The notes: generated by a model not told the origin, from the letters alone. Positions 1 to 12,547 are shown, counted from the stretch's first letter. The stretch is 64,000 nt of DNA from Tetradesmus obliquus (GCA_030272155.1 CP126198.1:5678501-5742500); one strand, 5' to 3'. Program-made: numbers and translations.

Positions 1-95
1 AACAACATGCCCAGCCGAGGAAACAAACCAGAAAGAACATGCACTGCAAGCTGCATGCGGCGCCGCTGGCATTGCTGTCAGCAGGGCAGCACTCA

Positions 96-3000
96 TCATA
101 GCTTGGGCTGGGGCCTCATGCCCAGGCTGCTGCTGTGCCTCGCCTGCAGCACCCCTGCCAGCTGGCCCTCCAGCCTCTGCAGTGCTGCCAGCAGCTGCTG
201 CTGCTGCTCTAGCCCACCCACACTGCCCGGCAGAGACCCCGCATCAACCCCCCCACTGCTGCTGCTGCTGCCATCCAAAAGAGCTCCGGCGGGCAGCCGC
301 AGCAGCGGCAGGGACTGCGGAAGGTGCAGTGCGGCAGCCAGCTGAGCCGCAGCAGTTTCTATGTCCAGCAACCCCTGCTGCTGCTGGTTCTGGGCAGCAG
401 TCGTGTGCAGGCCTGCTGCTTTCAAGTCAGCAGCTGGCACACTTAGTAGAGACTCCTGGCCCTCCACTAGCAGTACAGGCAGTAGCTGCACACGCGCTGC
501 AGCAGCAGCCGCAGCCAGCGCAGCCAGAGCAGTGCGGTGCCTCAGCAGCTGCAGCAGATCTGCATCCCAGGTTAATGCCAGCACCAGCACATCCCACGGC
601 TGCTGCTGCTGCTGTGCATGCTGGGCGGCAGGTTTGGCTGCCGCTGCTGCTCCTGCTGCGGAAGGCACTTTGGCTGCGGTATATGGTGCTGATCTGCCTG
701 CAGCAGCAGCAGCAGCAGCAGGGCTGGCAGGCCGCGCGGCGTGCTGCTGCTGCTGCTGCTGCAGGTGAGCTGCCCTCCTGACTGCCGCTGCAGGCCTGCG
801 AACGCTTGCACGCTTGGCCACACTGCTGCTGCTGCTACTGCTGTCGCGCTTTGATGCACTGCCATGATTGTCATTGCGTACTGCTATGCTGGCACCGCCG
901 CTGCTGCTGCCCACGCCAAACACAGCATCTCTTGCTGTGGCAGCAGCAGCAGCAGAGCCCGCAGCAGCACGTGCCGCCAGAGCAGCGGCTCGCTGCAGCA
1001 GCCCTGCGCCCCCAGCTGCTGCATCCTGAGCCTTAGCTTGGTGCTGCAGCTGCTTGGTAGCTCGCTTCAGCACTCGTGCCAGTGTGTGCTGCTGCAGTGT
1101 GGCATTCACAGGGCGGGGCAGCCCCTGGGGCACAGGCAGCAGCGAGCGCCTCACTGGAAGGGTGTGGTACACCACCCCCTGCAGGCCTGCTGCTGACCTG
1201 CTACTGCTGCTGCTGCTGCCGGGGGCTGTGGAGCTGCTGCTGCTGCTGCTGGACCTCCAGCTGCTGCCCCAGCTGCTGACAAAGCTGCTGCTGCTGCTGC
1301 TGAGCACAGCACTGCTGCTAGGCGGGCGGGGAGGCAGCGCTGCAGCAGCCTGCTGCTGCTGCTGCTGCTGCCCAGGCCCACGAGTGCTGCTGCCGCCTGC
1401 TCTGCTGCCGTTTGGTGCAGCGCCCTGGGGCATGCTATGCAAAACCGCAGCACTGCTCTGCTGCTGCTGCGGCTGCTGCATGCTGCCATACATTGAACCA
1501 GCCACGAGGCTTGTCGTCGATGCTGCAGCAGCTGCTGAGTCAAGCCTGCTGCTGCTGCTGCTGCTGCTGCTGCCATTGCTGGTGCCACGTCCTTCTACTG
1601 TACGCAGCATGGACACAGGCACATACCCAGGCCCCTCCTCAACACTGCTCATGCTACCACCACTGGCAGCAGCAGCAGCAGCGGCCGTACGCATACGCTT
1701 GGGTGCTGGCTCCTCCCCAGGGTTTAGGCTAGCCGCTGAACCCCGCCTGCCAAGCAGCTGCCGCGACAACGTGCCTAGCCTGCTGGCAGCCACATTGGCC
1801 CCAGCTGCAGCAGCAAGCGATGCTGCTGCTTTCAACTTCTGCACCGCCTGTGGCTGCTGCTGCTGCTGCTGCTGGGTGCCCTGTTGCGGCACGTCATGAC
1901 CGGCGACCTGCTGCTGCCGGGAAGAAGACATCCAGCGCTGCGGCTGTGGCAGCCACCTTTGCAGTGCTGCAACCCTGCCTGCAGCTGAGGAGCCAGCAGG
2001 CGCCCCACTGCTGGCAGCTGCTGCTGCCGCTGCTTGCCGCTGGTGTTGCTGCTGCAGGGCGCCCGAGTGTGACAGCAGGGCCGCCAGCAGGGTCGCTGCG
2101 CCTGCGCTGCTGCCTACAATACCCACTCGGTGCGGCTGCAGCTGCACCGGAAATGACACAACCTCAAAATCAGATTTCAACTGCAACACAAGCTCTGACT
2201 GCTGCTGCTGCTGCTGCTGAGGCCCTGCTGCTGCTGCTGCTGACAGCCGCTGCACAACTGACGCTGGCAGCAGCACCTGCAGCGTCAGCTGCTCTGCTGT
2301 ATCTGCAGGCGGTCGCCACTTGGGGCGTTCGCCTTCCCATGCCTTTGCTGCTGCCACTGCAGCCTGCTTGAGCCTGTTCAGGCCAGGCGTCAGCATGGCC
2401 AGCGGCGCCCACACAGTGCTGCTGCCTGCAGCCGCAATGCTCGCACTTGCGGGATCGTCACTGCTGCTGCTGCTGCTGCCTGCGCCAGGCATGTCAATGC
2501 CGCTGATCAGCCCAGGCGTGACAAAACCCTGCAGGCCTTGCAAAGCCCCAGTACCATGTGGCTGCCTCACCAGCAGCGCTGGGCGGTACTGCTCTCCAAA
2601 AGCAACCAGCCCAATGTGGCGGCACATGTGCAGGTTAAACCCCTGAACCCTGAGCACCAGCTGCAGGGAGGGTTCAGGAGGCGCCTTAGAACCTCGGCTG
2701 GGCAGGAAAGACAGTGCAGCACGCCGCATGGTGGCAGATGTGGAGCCAGCAGGCCTGCCTGCTGCTGCTGCTGCTGCTGCCAAATCTGCAGCAGCAGCAG
2801 CAGCGAGCTGCTCAGCAGATGGGGCTGCTGTGCCACCCAGAACAGCTAGGCTGCTGACACTGCCGTTGCTGCTGCTGCTGCTGAAAGCACCAGCACCAGT
2901 GCCAGCACCAAGCCCATAGCTGCTGCTGCTGCTTGGAGCAGACGGCTCCCCGACAAGCCCTAGCAGCGCACCGCTGCTGCTGCTGCCATAGCCTGCCGGC

Positions 3001-5663
3001 AGCATGGCAGCAGGCGAGCGCAGCGGCGGCCGCGCCATCACAGCCGCCACCCTCATACCAGGTACTACACCCCCCATGCGTACAGCAGGCCTCCAGGCAC
3101 TACTCCCACTACCAGGCAATACAATTTTCACCCCTCCAGTTGTACTGCCTACACTCGCACCGCCAGCATCCTCACTGCTGCTGCTGCTGCTGCCAACTCC
3201 TGCTGCTGCCACGGAGGGTAGCATCAGCCCCTGTGTTGCCAGCTCTGCTGAGATGCGGGCCACTAGCTGCAGGCAGCGCGTGCGGTACGCGATCATGCGG
3301 TGGAAGGAAAACACGCCCGGGTTGGCCTCCTGCCACGCTGCTGCCTCCGGCTCCATAGGGGCATCAGGGGGCAGGGAGGGGTCCCCCAGGGGCCGCACCC
3401 CACCGCATGATATAAACCAGTACTGCCCGAAAGGGTGGAACACCGACACCTGCATGCAGTGCAGCACAATACAGATTTGAAGTGGTGAGGCTTCAAGATT
3501 GACTGGTGAACCAGTACTGGCCGACAGGGTGGAACACTGACACCTGCATGCGGTGCAGCACAACAAATAAATCATGGAGTGAGGCTGCACGTTCAATCAA
3601 ACGTGATTTAGGAACCAATACTGGTCGAAAGGGTGGAAATCCGACAAATGCATGCAGGGCAGTGCGGCACGGAGGCGGAGGGGCGGCAATGCGGACAACG
3701 TGAGGCTGTGCTGTGTCACCTCACAGCAACATGCTCAGTGGTTCAACTAACCCAGCAGCTTGCAGGAGGCCGCATACACCCCACCCCCATGCATCTGCTG
3801 GCCCAACACCTGCTGTGACGCAGGCAGGCAGGCGGCTACACGACAGTCATCACAGAAAACAAGCAAGGAAATCCTGCAATGCCAGCATCAGGCCCCATCA
3901 TCATCATCATCATCATCATCATCAGCAGCAGGCTCACCGCGCGTTTGGCAGTGCTGAGGGGGCTCATGGCTGCGCGGCCCATCTGCTGCAGCTGGTACAG
4001 CACCCAGCGCCGGTGCAGCTGCATCACCAGCCCAATGTTCTGCACCGGCATGCTGCTGCTGCTGGGCCTTCCGGCACCTGTCGACTCTTCTGCTGCTGCT
4101 GCTGGTGCAGCTGCTGATGACGACGGCAGCGCCAGTGCGCCTAGCGCAGCGCTGCTTAACGTAGCCCCTCCCTGCACAGCTGCTGCATCTAATGCAGCAG
4201 CGGTGGATTGCAGGTGCTGCAGCTGCGTCGCATCCACTGCTGCTGCTGCTGCTGCTGCTGCAGGGTCAACGTCCATTGCAGTGGGCTCCAGGGGTGGCGT
4301 GGTGGCCTCCTCAGCTGCAGGCAAGCAGTAAAGCACGTACAGCAGTGTCGGCAGCCGCATGCTGCAGAAGCACTCTAAAGTGCTGTGCAGCAGCACAATG
4401 CAACGCAACACCTGGCACGCACATCTCCCATCCCGCTGTGTGCGGAGCAGTGTTCAGCAGGCTTGCATATGGGCATAAGCACATGCCAGCGCAACCACAA
4501 TGACAACCAAAAACACGACTAATCTCATCGCGCAGATCTGTGCAAGTCCACAAGAACATCAAACAGCCACATCACTGCAGCAGCAGCAGCGCACCCCGCA
4601 GCTCCTTGCCCAGCGCCTCCTTGACACTCTCCCTGACAACCACGCGGCACATACAAAGTGATAGCCACGGTCAACACTGGTTCAGTCAAGGCAGCTGCCG
4701 TCCAACCAACGGTGCAAGACCTCGTCTTCCACGAGTGCCTTCGGCACCGCACACCAGGCACCTAGAACTAATTTGTTGCATCCACGCAGCAGCAGCTCAC
4801 CTCGCAGCTCCTTGCGCAGCGCCTCCTTGGCACTCTCCCTGGCAAATGGCCGCAGCAGCACGCCGCCCACACCGCCCACAGCAGCACCGAGCTGGCCCAA
4901 GCCCGCGGCCCCGCTGCTGCTGCTGCTGCTGTCAGGCAATCCTGCTGCTGCTCGGGTGCTGTCAGCGCCAGCTGCAAGCTTTGCAGTGCCAGATGGGGAG
5001 GCAGGCCTGCTGCTGCTGCTGCTGCTGCTGCCAGGCCTGCTGCCGCTGCTGCTTCCAATGGCCATGCCTGAAGGGATGCTAGCAACCAGGCTGCTGCTGC
5101 TGCTGCCTGCCGTGCCGCTGGGCATGCTGCTGCTGATGCCTGCCTGGGTGATGCGCAGCATGCGCATCAGCTGGTCCTCTGCAGGGGCAGCAGCAACAGC
5201 GCACGAGCAGGCAGCAGCCGGCGACAACGATTGTGTCAGAGCATGTTTTTGGATTGAGGTATAAAAGTCAGGCCACTCTATTTGACGACACGTGATGTGT
5301 CCAAAAAGAACATATTCACAGCTTGCTGCAGAACCTCCAGCTTCTTCAGTCAAGCAACAGCATCCGTGATGCGACTCTTATGACATACAGACATCACCTG
5401 CTGCACAACCTTCACACCTCTTCCTGATTAGCTTGTTCCTCCGCCACACTCATGTAAAGCACACAACCCCAGGCACAGCATTTCCGCACCTGGCAGCACG
5501 TACGTCTTGAAGTATTCGCCCCACCCCGCAGCCTCCACCAGCCCAGCCAGCGCGTTGTTGCCCACAGCAGGCGTTGCAAAGCACACCACGCGCAGCGCAG
5601 GCGGCGGCCACTCGGGCGCCTCACGCAGCAGGCGCAGCCCCACCAGCTTGGCCACAGCACCAC

Positions 5664-5700
<37 letters not shown>

Positions 5701-8700
5701 GTGCAAAGAGCAGCAGCAATGAGGCCGGCAGGGTCACAGGCAAGTGCAGCAGACCCAGTGTGCATGCAACGGGTTCAGGAGCTTCCCATCAACCAGGAAA
5801 GACCAATCAAACAGCAATCACAGCTTGACCTGAGCTAACATTTGGGGTCCCACCCGAGCTGAGTCACTGAACTATTGCAGTGCAGTGCAGCCCAACGCCA
5901 CGCCGCGCAAAAGCTGCCAGCCAGCCAGGCAGCCAGCCAGCCGGCCGGCCGGCCCGCCAGCCAGCCAGCCACAAGCCACAAACACAATACAGTCGACGCC
6001 GTGCTCACCAGGCTGTGCCTGCACAGCACAAGGCGCCGCCTGCTGCCCTGCTTGCTGCATCAATACAAACACAAAACAGACAACGCCGTGCTCACCAGGC
6101 TGTGCCTGCACAGCACAAGGCGCCGCCTGCTGCCCTGCTTGCTGCATCAATACAATCACAAAACAGACAACGCCGTGCTCACCAGGCTGTGGCCGCACAG
6201 CACCAGGCGCCGCCCGCTGCCCTGCGCCAGCGCCAGCAGCTGCTGGATGGGCACCGCCTTGCTGCGAGCCAGGAAGCCGCGGTGCGCGCTGGGCACCTGG
6301 AGGCAGCGGCAGCAGCAGCAGCGGCAGCAGCATGAGTGCAGAATGGGTGTCGCAATACTACAACCGGTGCAGCTCTGCCACGAAGCAGAGCGCTGGAAGC
6401 CAGCGAACCACTTGATAGACAACGCTGAACAGTTGCTGAAGCATCGTGTAGCATGGCAGCACTGAGAGGGCCACCACCTCTGCTGCCAATCAAACCACTG
6501 CATACATTCCCAGCTACTGCGGCTGGCAGCGCAATAGCGCAACGTCCACGGCACCTCCTCTGCTGCTCCTGAAAAGCTCACCAGCCGCAGCTGCCAACCC
6601 CACACCAGCCGCAGCTGCCAACCCCACACCACACAGCCAACCATGCTGCTCCGCCGCTTTTCTTGCTGCCACAGCAACACTCCTGCCCCCCTCTCTCACA
6701 CAAACACACAGCAGTGCTTACATGCCTACATGCCATATGCAAACCCTCTGTCAACAGCAGACGCGCACCTCTGAGGCCGTGCCGGCCAGCTCCGCCTCCG
6801 CCCACACCGCCTCATGGCTGAACGCCAGGTCAGTGCTGATGTCACGAGCCTGCAGGGGCGCACAGCAGGCAGCAGCCAGGAATATGTTGAGTATGGCTGC
6901 AACAAACTAGTGGCTACAACAAACTAGTGCCTGGTCAGTGCTGATGTCGTCCGGCGGCAGCCAGGGTGACTGTGATGTTCACATGGTGCTGTCATAGACA
7001 TCCTCATCCACCAGCTGCTTGGTCTTATGCAGGCCACATACACCTCCATCTCAACCAGAGGTTATATGAACTCATTCCTACATCACCTTGGGTGTAATGC
7101 ACACCGTTGCAGACAGAGTCCACCTGCTTGGCGCCCATGAAGGCCACGTACACCGCCCGAATCAATCCAGAACCCAGCCTATGCTCTTCCATATACACTT
7201 TGCATTGCAGAGATATAAACAACGGCAGCAGTGCCGCACCTGCTGGTGCCCATGAAGGCCACATACACTGCCCACATCAACTAACTTACACCTTCAACCG
7301 TGTTGTACAAGCGTCATGCATAGATAATCGCAACCAGCAGCGCACCTGCTTGGTGCCCATGAAGGCCACGTATACTGCACGGCCCCCGACAGCCACCAGA
7401 TAGCTGCACAGCAGCAGCACAGCACACAGGCAGCAGCAGTGTTGGGTTCATGGTGGCGGCACAACATGCAGCTGCATGCAAAGATGGCCGATGCACAGGT
7501 GGCGCCACTGCTACTGGCCCAACAGGCCAGCAGAGATAGTCAGCACCGCTTGAGCACACCGCGCTTTATGGCCTGCTGTGGGGCCTGCAACGCAACGAGA
7601 TGCACAGTCCTGCGGCTGCACACATCAGCAGTACCACACTGCAGCAAGCAGCTCAGCAAGCAGGCAGCTGAAGGCAGCACTCGCCGCTGCCACAGCCCTG
7701 CCTGCTGCCTGATGCTGGTGTGCTGCCGCGCTGCTGCTGCCCCATTTACCAACGTTGTAACATGGCTGCAGCGGCGCAAAACCCTAGCCCTGGCCCTGCT
7801 CCTCACTTCTGGCTCACGCCCTCCAGCGACAGCTGCACTGCCTCAATATGGAGAAGTTCAGGTGGGAAGTCGGCCAGGAATTCTGCGATTTTGTCTGCCA
7901 GCTGCTCTGGTGGCATCTCCAGCTTCTTGTACACGCACTCCGACAGCACCAGGCCAGCCAGCAAGTCCTGCAAGCAGCAGGGGCAGACGTTCACAGGCAG
8001 AGTGGGAAGAATGAGGCAGGAAGAGCATGGGTTGCTCTTGCACAGTCCTGCAAGCAGGAATATGCCAGTAAGCGGCAGGCACGGCTTGCTGCAAGCATGC
8101 TTGATAAGAGTCTTGCAGGACATGGTGTGGCGGCAGGTGCTGGCAACGTAGCCAGGCAGCAGCAGTGTGGCAAGCTGCATGCTGCAATGCTGCTGTGCAG
8201 AGCAGCTGCTGCTGCTGCTGCCCATGCCCGCAACCTATGAGCTGCTGTCACAACAAATGAATGGCCTAGTCCTCCACCATCCTGCTGCCACAGCAAGCAA
8301 TTGCACAGATGGCTACACACATGTCGAAGCACCACAACACCAGTATACACTGCCACGTAACGCCAGCCTGGCCGCCCGTGTTTGCCTGCTGCGAAGATCG
8401 CGACACATGCATGCATGTCGAAGGCTGTAGTGCCTGCTGATCTCACCTGCAGCTCCTCCCTGTCATTCACTCGGAACAGTCGAGCAGCAGTTGTCAGAAA
8501 GCCATCCACTGCAGCTTTCCGCGCCAAAGCCTTTCTGGTTTTGTTGAATGCTGATGTAGATAGCGCTGAAAGCATAGTGCCGCTCAGCAGCGTCTTCGCA
8601 AGCTGTGCAGAGTCACTGTCCAGCATGTACTTGCAGGCTATCGTGCGCCTCCTGGCTGGCAGCAGGGGCCGAACCACGCCCCTTGCACATGGCCTGCCAG

Positions 8701-8743
8701 CCACGTCCGTGCGAGTAGCAGAGTGCTGTTGCAACAGAAGCAT
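96..8743 (-). CDS. Class 3 lipase-like alpha/beta hydrolase with long low-complexity C-terminal region
   Basis: Nine-exon model: complement(join(96..3449, 3938..4314, 4801..5178, 5490..5664, 6183..6296, 6769..6849, 7346..7403, 7807..7967, 8447..8743)), in phase throughout, about 1,664 aa. Exon 5 carries AHRGFLAR and ends in LCGHSL; exon 6 starts GGAVAKL, so the nucleophile elbow GHSLGG (Ser about 236) is split by an intron. Then come FATPAVGN and YVLPED, as in the lipase_3 fold. From memory, the order DLLAG..SECVYKK, YVAFMGTKQ, ARDISTD, AHRGF, GHSLGGA, PAVGN, PED matches the plant family of Arabidopsis At3g07400, which also ends in a P-loop domain. Here the matching segment (about 988-998, RVGIVGSSAGA) has lost the Walker A Lys. 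Exon 9 encodes about 1,117 residues rich in Ser, Ala and Gln runs. Substrate unknown; acylglycerol or galactolipid hydrolysis is inference. The start is the first in-frame ATG after a stop; an upstream exon is possible. Confidence 0.88.
3416..3670 (-). repeat. Three copies of the lipase exon 9 acceptor edge
   Basis: Plus-strand segments ACCAGTACTG..CGA.AGGGTGGAAC, the reverse complement of exon 9 start (VFHPFGQYWF), begin at 3416, 3510 and 3614. Copy 2 keeps CATGCAG|GTGTC in the transcript; copy 3 is degraded. Copies 1 and 2 share one open frame. Confidence 0.93.
3896..3924 (+). repeat. (CAT)n microsatellite in lipase intron 8
   Basis: Nine to ten CAT units next to the exon 8 donor, (ATG)n in the transcript. 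One of the few triplet repeats here that is not CAG/CTG. Confidence 0.95.
4591..4844 (-). repeat. Duplicated donor edge of lipase exon 7
   Basis: The exon 7 end (RESAKEALRKELRG, donor GTGAGC) at 4797-4844 is repeated at 4591-4638 as RESVKEALGKELRG followed by GTGCGC, about 206 bases into the intron. Confidence 0.92.
6001..6215 (-). repeat. 87-bp triplicate at the GHSL exon donor of the lipase
   Basis: Three units beginning 6001, 6088 and 6175 have an exact 87-bp period. Each contains the transcript-strand sequence CACAGCCTGGTGAGCACGGC, that is the end of the GHSL codons plus the donor GTGAGC. The unit at 6175 adjoins the real exon 5. Confidence 0.97.
6829..7403 (-). repeat. Duplicated edges in lipase intron 3
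   Basis: Exon 3 end (GTATACGTGGCCTTCATGGG followed by CACCAAGCAG, coding VYVAFMGTKQ) at 7346-7380 recurs at about 7238-7270, 7124-7156 and 7013-7046 (the last degraded). The exon 4 start GACATCAGCACTGAC (6829-6843) recurs at 6934-6948. The intron is thus built largely from both flanking exon edges. Confidence 0.92.
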
Positions 8744-9686
8744 TCTGAACTCATCAGCTGCATGATTTCATAGCAGAGAACTCAGCGCACCAGTCTGTGC
8801 CAGTCGTCGAATAAGTCCTTGTTGTTGACCGGCTAACCGTCTGCTGAAGATGCTCTGCAGGTGCTGTGATTCCTTGCTGTTGTCGCTAGTGACACAGCGG
8901 TGTAGGGTCTGGATGTGTCATGTCTGCCAGTTCCGCTTTTGATCAATGTACCCCTAAATGTTCGATTCCAATTGCTTTTTTGTAATGGAAACTCGCCACA
9001 CTACCAGCCCAACACCTCCGCCAGCCTGCCACAATCATCTCTTGACACAACCTAGTGATACATACCTGACAGGGGGCCAGCGGCTGGCAGGTCTGCCTTG
9101 CTGCCTGTGAGCAATAACTAATTGCGTGCAGAACAGCAGGTATTTGTTGGCTGCAACAACTGTGCTGCACTTGGAGCACATGTTGCTGTAACAGCTCTCA
9201 GGGAAGGTGAAGTGGCTGTTGGCGGCCTGCTGCTCCATCTGTCTGCTGCTGCCTGGGAGCAAAACTTGTCGGCAGCCCATCTGTGACACGAATTTGCCAA
9301 GTTATCGTTTGTGCACAGGCTACTCCTGCAATGTGCGGTCAACAGCACAGCGATAAGTCTTTCATTGCGTTGCTTCCAGCATGACATCCCATCCACTCCA
9401 ATTCAATGCTCAAACCACCACCCCTTCAACTGCCTGCCGCCTGCAGCAGGCAAGCGAGCAAATTGAGCAATCATCACGACAGTAGCTGCAAGCCAGCTGC
9501 CACCTGCAGCAGCTAGCTGCAAAGAGCGCAAGCCGTGGCAGCCACTGCTGAGCCGGCAACGGCCTAACAGCAGCAGCAACAGCAGCAGCAGCTGCTACTG
9601 AGCCAGCAGGGGCCCAAAAACAACAGCAGCGGCGGTGGCAGCAGCAGCAGCAGCAGCAGCAATTGGCAGTAGCAGCAGCAGCAGCC
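8744..9686. other. Intergenic region between divergent lipase and CCDC25 genes
   Basis: About 940 bp separates the minus-strand lipase start from the plus-strand CCDC25 start, so the promoters of both genes are expected here. I see no convincing TATA box at a sensible distance. The last 60 bases before the CCDC25 ATG hold two short CAG tracts, placing CAG repeats in its probable 5' UTR. No ORF here resembles a gene. Confidence 0.5.
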
Positions 9687-12511
9687 ATGGTGTTCCACTT
9701 CTACCCGCGGGGCTATGTGGAGGGCAAGGACGACTACCTCATCTACATGGGCAGGTGCGTGGCGGATGCTGCTGTACTGGAAGTGTACCGTGGCAGCTGT
9801 AAGGCAGTTGCATGTATGCTACAGCGTAGTAGTGGTAGTTGCGGCTACCTCATCTACATGGGCCGGTGCGTGACTGGCTGGCCTGCTTGCTGGGGGCACG
9901 CTGCAGCGCGGTGTCCTGCCTGCAGCGGCGGGCTGTGCGGGGTGCTGCGGGGTAGGCCGTTGCAGCAGAGCAGCAGGGGATGTGTGTGCACAAACCACTT
10001 AGGGCATGTTGAGATACTGGCGATGGTGGCGGCTGGGTGCTGTTTGCAGCAGCACTGAGTAGCATGGACGCTGTGAGCAGCAGCGGCAGCAGTGGATGCA
10101 TGGCTGTGAGCTGCCGGGCATGGCGGATGCCCACAGAGTGGAGCAACAGGCCCTGCAAACTGCTATAAATCATCGCAACCAGCTCTACAATCTGCTGCTG
10201 CATGCACCAATGCACGTGCTGCTGCCCACGCGCTTGTTGGTGCTTGTGCTGCTGCATGCGTTGATGCATGTGCTGATGCCCATGCTGCTGTTCCTGTTGC
10301 AGGGACAAGTATGAGAACGAGGAGCTGATCAAGTATGGCCTGCCTACAGACGTGTGGTGCGTGGCAGCTGAAGCAGCAGCAGCAGCAGCAGCAATGACAG
10401 CAGTCAGGCAGCAACAGCAGCAGCAGCACTGGCAATGATGCCGCTTAGTGGCCAGTTGCAAAGGTGTGGCGGCAGAGACACCAGCCGGCCTGTGATGAGT
10501 GCGAGGCAGTTGTGTTTGGCAGAGCCTCATTCAACAGGGATAGTGTCATCCACCGCCACCAACAGGACTTCAGCTGGAGTATGCAGAATCGTGCAGTCAG
10601 CACACCAGCAGCCACTGCAGCAGCATCAGCAGCACTGCAGCAGCGCACACCAACAGCTCAGCTCTGCATGCAGCACCAACACCGGGTTCTACGGGCCCAG
10701 AAGCATCCGCTCCCACTAGCAGCTGTGCATATGTCCGACACAACAGGCTACCATCCCTTGCGCTGCTGCTCTGCTGCTGCTGCTTGCTGCAGGTTCCACG
10801 TTGACGACATGTCCTCTGCTCACGTGTACCTGCGGCTGCCGGAGGGAGTGGGCATTGATGACATCCCCGAGGCAACGCTGGAGGACTGCGCGCAGCTGGT
10901 GAAGCAGAACAGCATCCAGGGTGCGGGTAAGGGGTGCAGCAGCAGCAGAACAGCCAGGTCGAGGGGCAGCAGAATGCGTGCAGAGTGGCAGCAGCAGCAG
11001 CAGCAGTAGCAGCTGTGCGCCAGTTGTCCTGCTGTGGGGGCTGCTCCACACGACGCATTGTATAAGAATGAATCCAGCAATGTGCTGCCATGTGTCGTGG
11101 CCGCAGGCTGCAAATCCAACGATGTGACCATCGTGTATAAATGCCCACATGCAGCGTGTGCTCATGTTGCTTGTCCAGATCCCTCCTAGTGAAAGGACAT
11201 ATGATTGCTGCCATGTGTGTGGTGGCCGCACGCTGCAAGTTCAACCACGTGGCCACATGTTTGCTTGCCCACATGCCTACATGGCCACATGTTCACATGC
11301 CCACATGTGCCCCGCATGTGTGCTGTGTGTGGCGGCATGCTGCAAGTCCAACAACGTGGCCGCATGTCAACAGTTCACATGTTTACATGCCTACATGCCT
11401 GCATATGCCCCACATGTATGCCGCATGTGGCCGCAGGCTGCAAGTCCAATGACGTGACCATTGTGTACACGCCCTGGGCCAACCTCAAGAAGACAGCATC
11501 CATGGACGTGGGACAGGTGCAGGGCAGCACTACTTGTAGTTGTTGTTGTTGCTGCTGCTGCTGCCTAGATCAGTGGGCGAACACGGTGCAATTATGCAAC
11601 GCTGCGCAACCCGCCTGTGGACCAGTGCTACAGCAGCGCCTGGCTACAACCACGGACACAATGTATATGTCAACAACAGCGCAACATGCAATGTAGCGGG
11701 TATGCTACAATGGAAAATCACAAAGCGTGGCGCCCTCAGTTGGCGGAGCTGGCAGCAACGGCGTTGAGCAAGGCTTCCAGCGAGTGCTTGTGTTCAGCTC
11801 ACGGCATCTATAGACGCCATTGCCCACCACATGCCATGTCACTGCTGTTGTTTGCGACGTTTATCCAATTGCTATACAAATGACGGCTGCCGCCAGGTGG
11901 GCTTTCACGATGAGAAGCTGCGCCGCTACCCCGCCGCGGCATTGCTACCACACACCGCTGTGTTACGTCATTCTGTTACTTTGTGTGCAGGTGGGCTTTT
12001 ACGACGAGAAGGTGCGCCGCTACACCAAGGTGCCGCGCAAGAGCAACGACATCCTCAACAGGCTGGAAAAAACACGGCGCGAGCTGACCCCAGACTTCAA
12101 GACAGAAAAGGAGGTGCGGCGCGGCACAGCAGGGGGTTGAGTTGACGCCCGGAAAGCAAAAGACTGAGTTTTTGTATGGGGGTCACCTGGTCTGGCGCCC
12201 ACCTGGGCTATGTGCTTGTCGGTGTGAGGCCCGGGCTGTGCGCTCTGATGGGGCCAGGTAGCGCATCAGAAACAGATTCCTTGGTTCTTGGTGGGCATCA
12301 ACCCCCAAAGCAGCTGCACGCACTGCTGCTCCGCGTACCATCCATGTTGCTGCCGCTGCTGCCCCTATGCCACGTGACGTATGCCTGCAGCTCCTCACTC
12401 TGTACGCTGCTGCTGCTGCTGCTGGTTTGCTTGCCCCTCCCCCCCCCCCCCCCCCCCCCGACGTACGAGGCGCAGGTGCGTGGCAAGAAGCGTGCGGAGG
12501 AGCGTGCCGTC

Positions 12512-12547
<36 letters not shown>

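Noticed and set aside
182..3480. Many plus-strand ORFs opposite the lipase terminal exon
   Set aside because: CTG repeats lack stops in most frames. These frames give poly-Leu, poly-Cys and poly-Ala runs, and the conserved islands read only on the minus strand.
5256..5265. TATAAAAG, a good TATA box
   Set aside because: It lies inside a lipase intron, in plus orientation, with no supported plus-strand gene downstream.
7087..7123. Small extra lipase exon coding VDSVCNGVHYTQ
   Set aside because: Exon 3 joins exon 4 directly in phase to give GTKQARDISTD, which fits the homologue as recalled; adding this piece would break the phase of exon 4.
8958..8968. GTTCGATTCC, resembling the B box of a tRNA gene, before a short T run
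   Set aside because: No A box, anticodon arm or acceptor stem can be folded upstream.
12439..12500. First copy of the CCDC25 exon 6 start as a cassette exon
   Set aside because: It is preceded by a poly-C run with no AG, so it cannot be an acceptor as sequenced, although an assembly error in the homopolymer could hide one.
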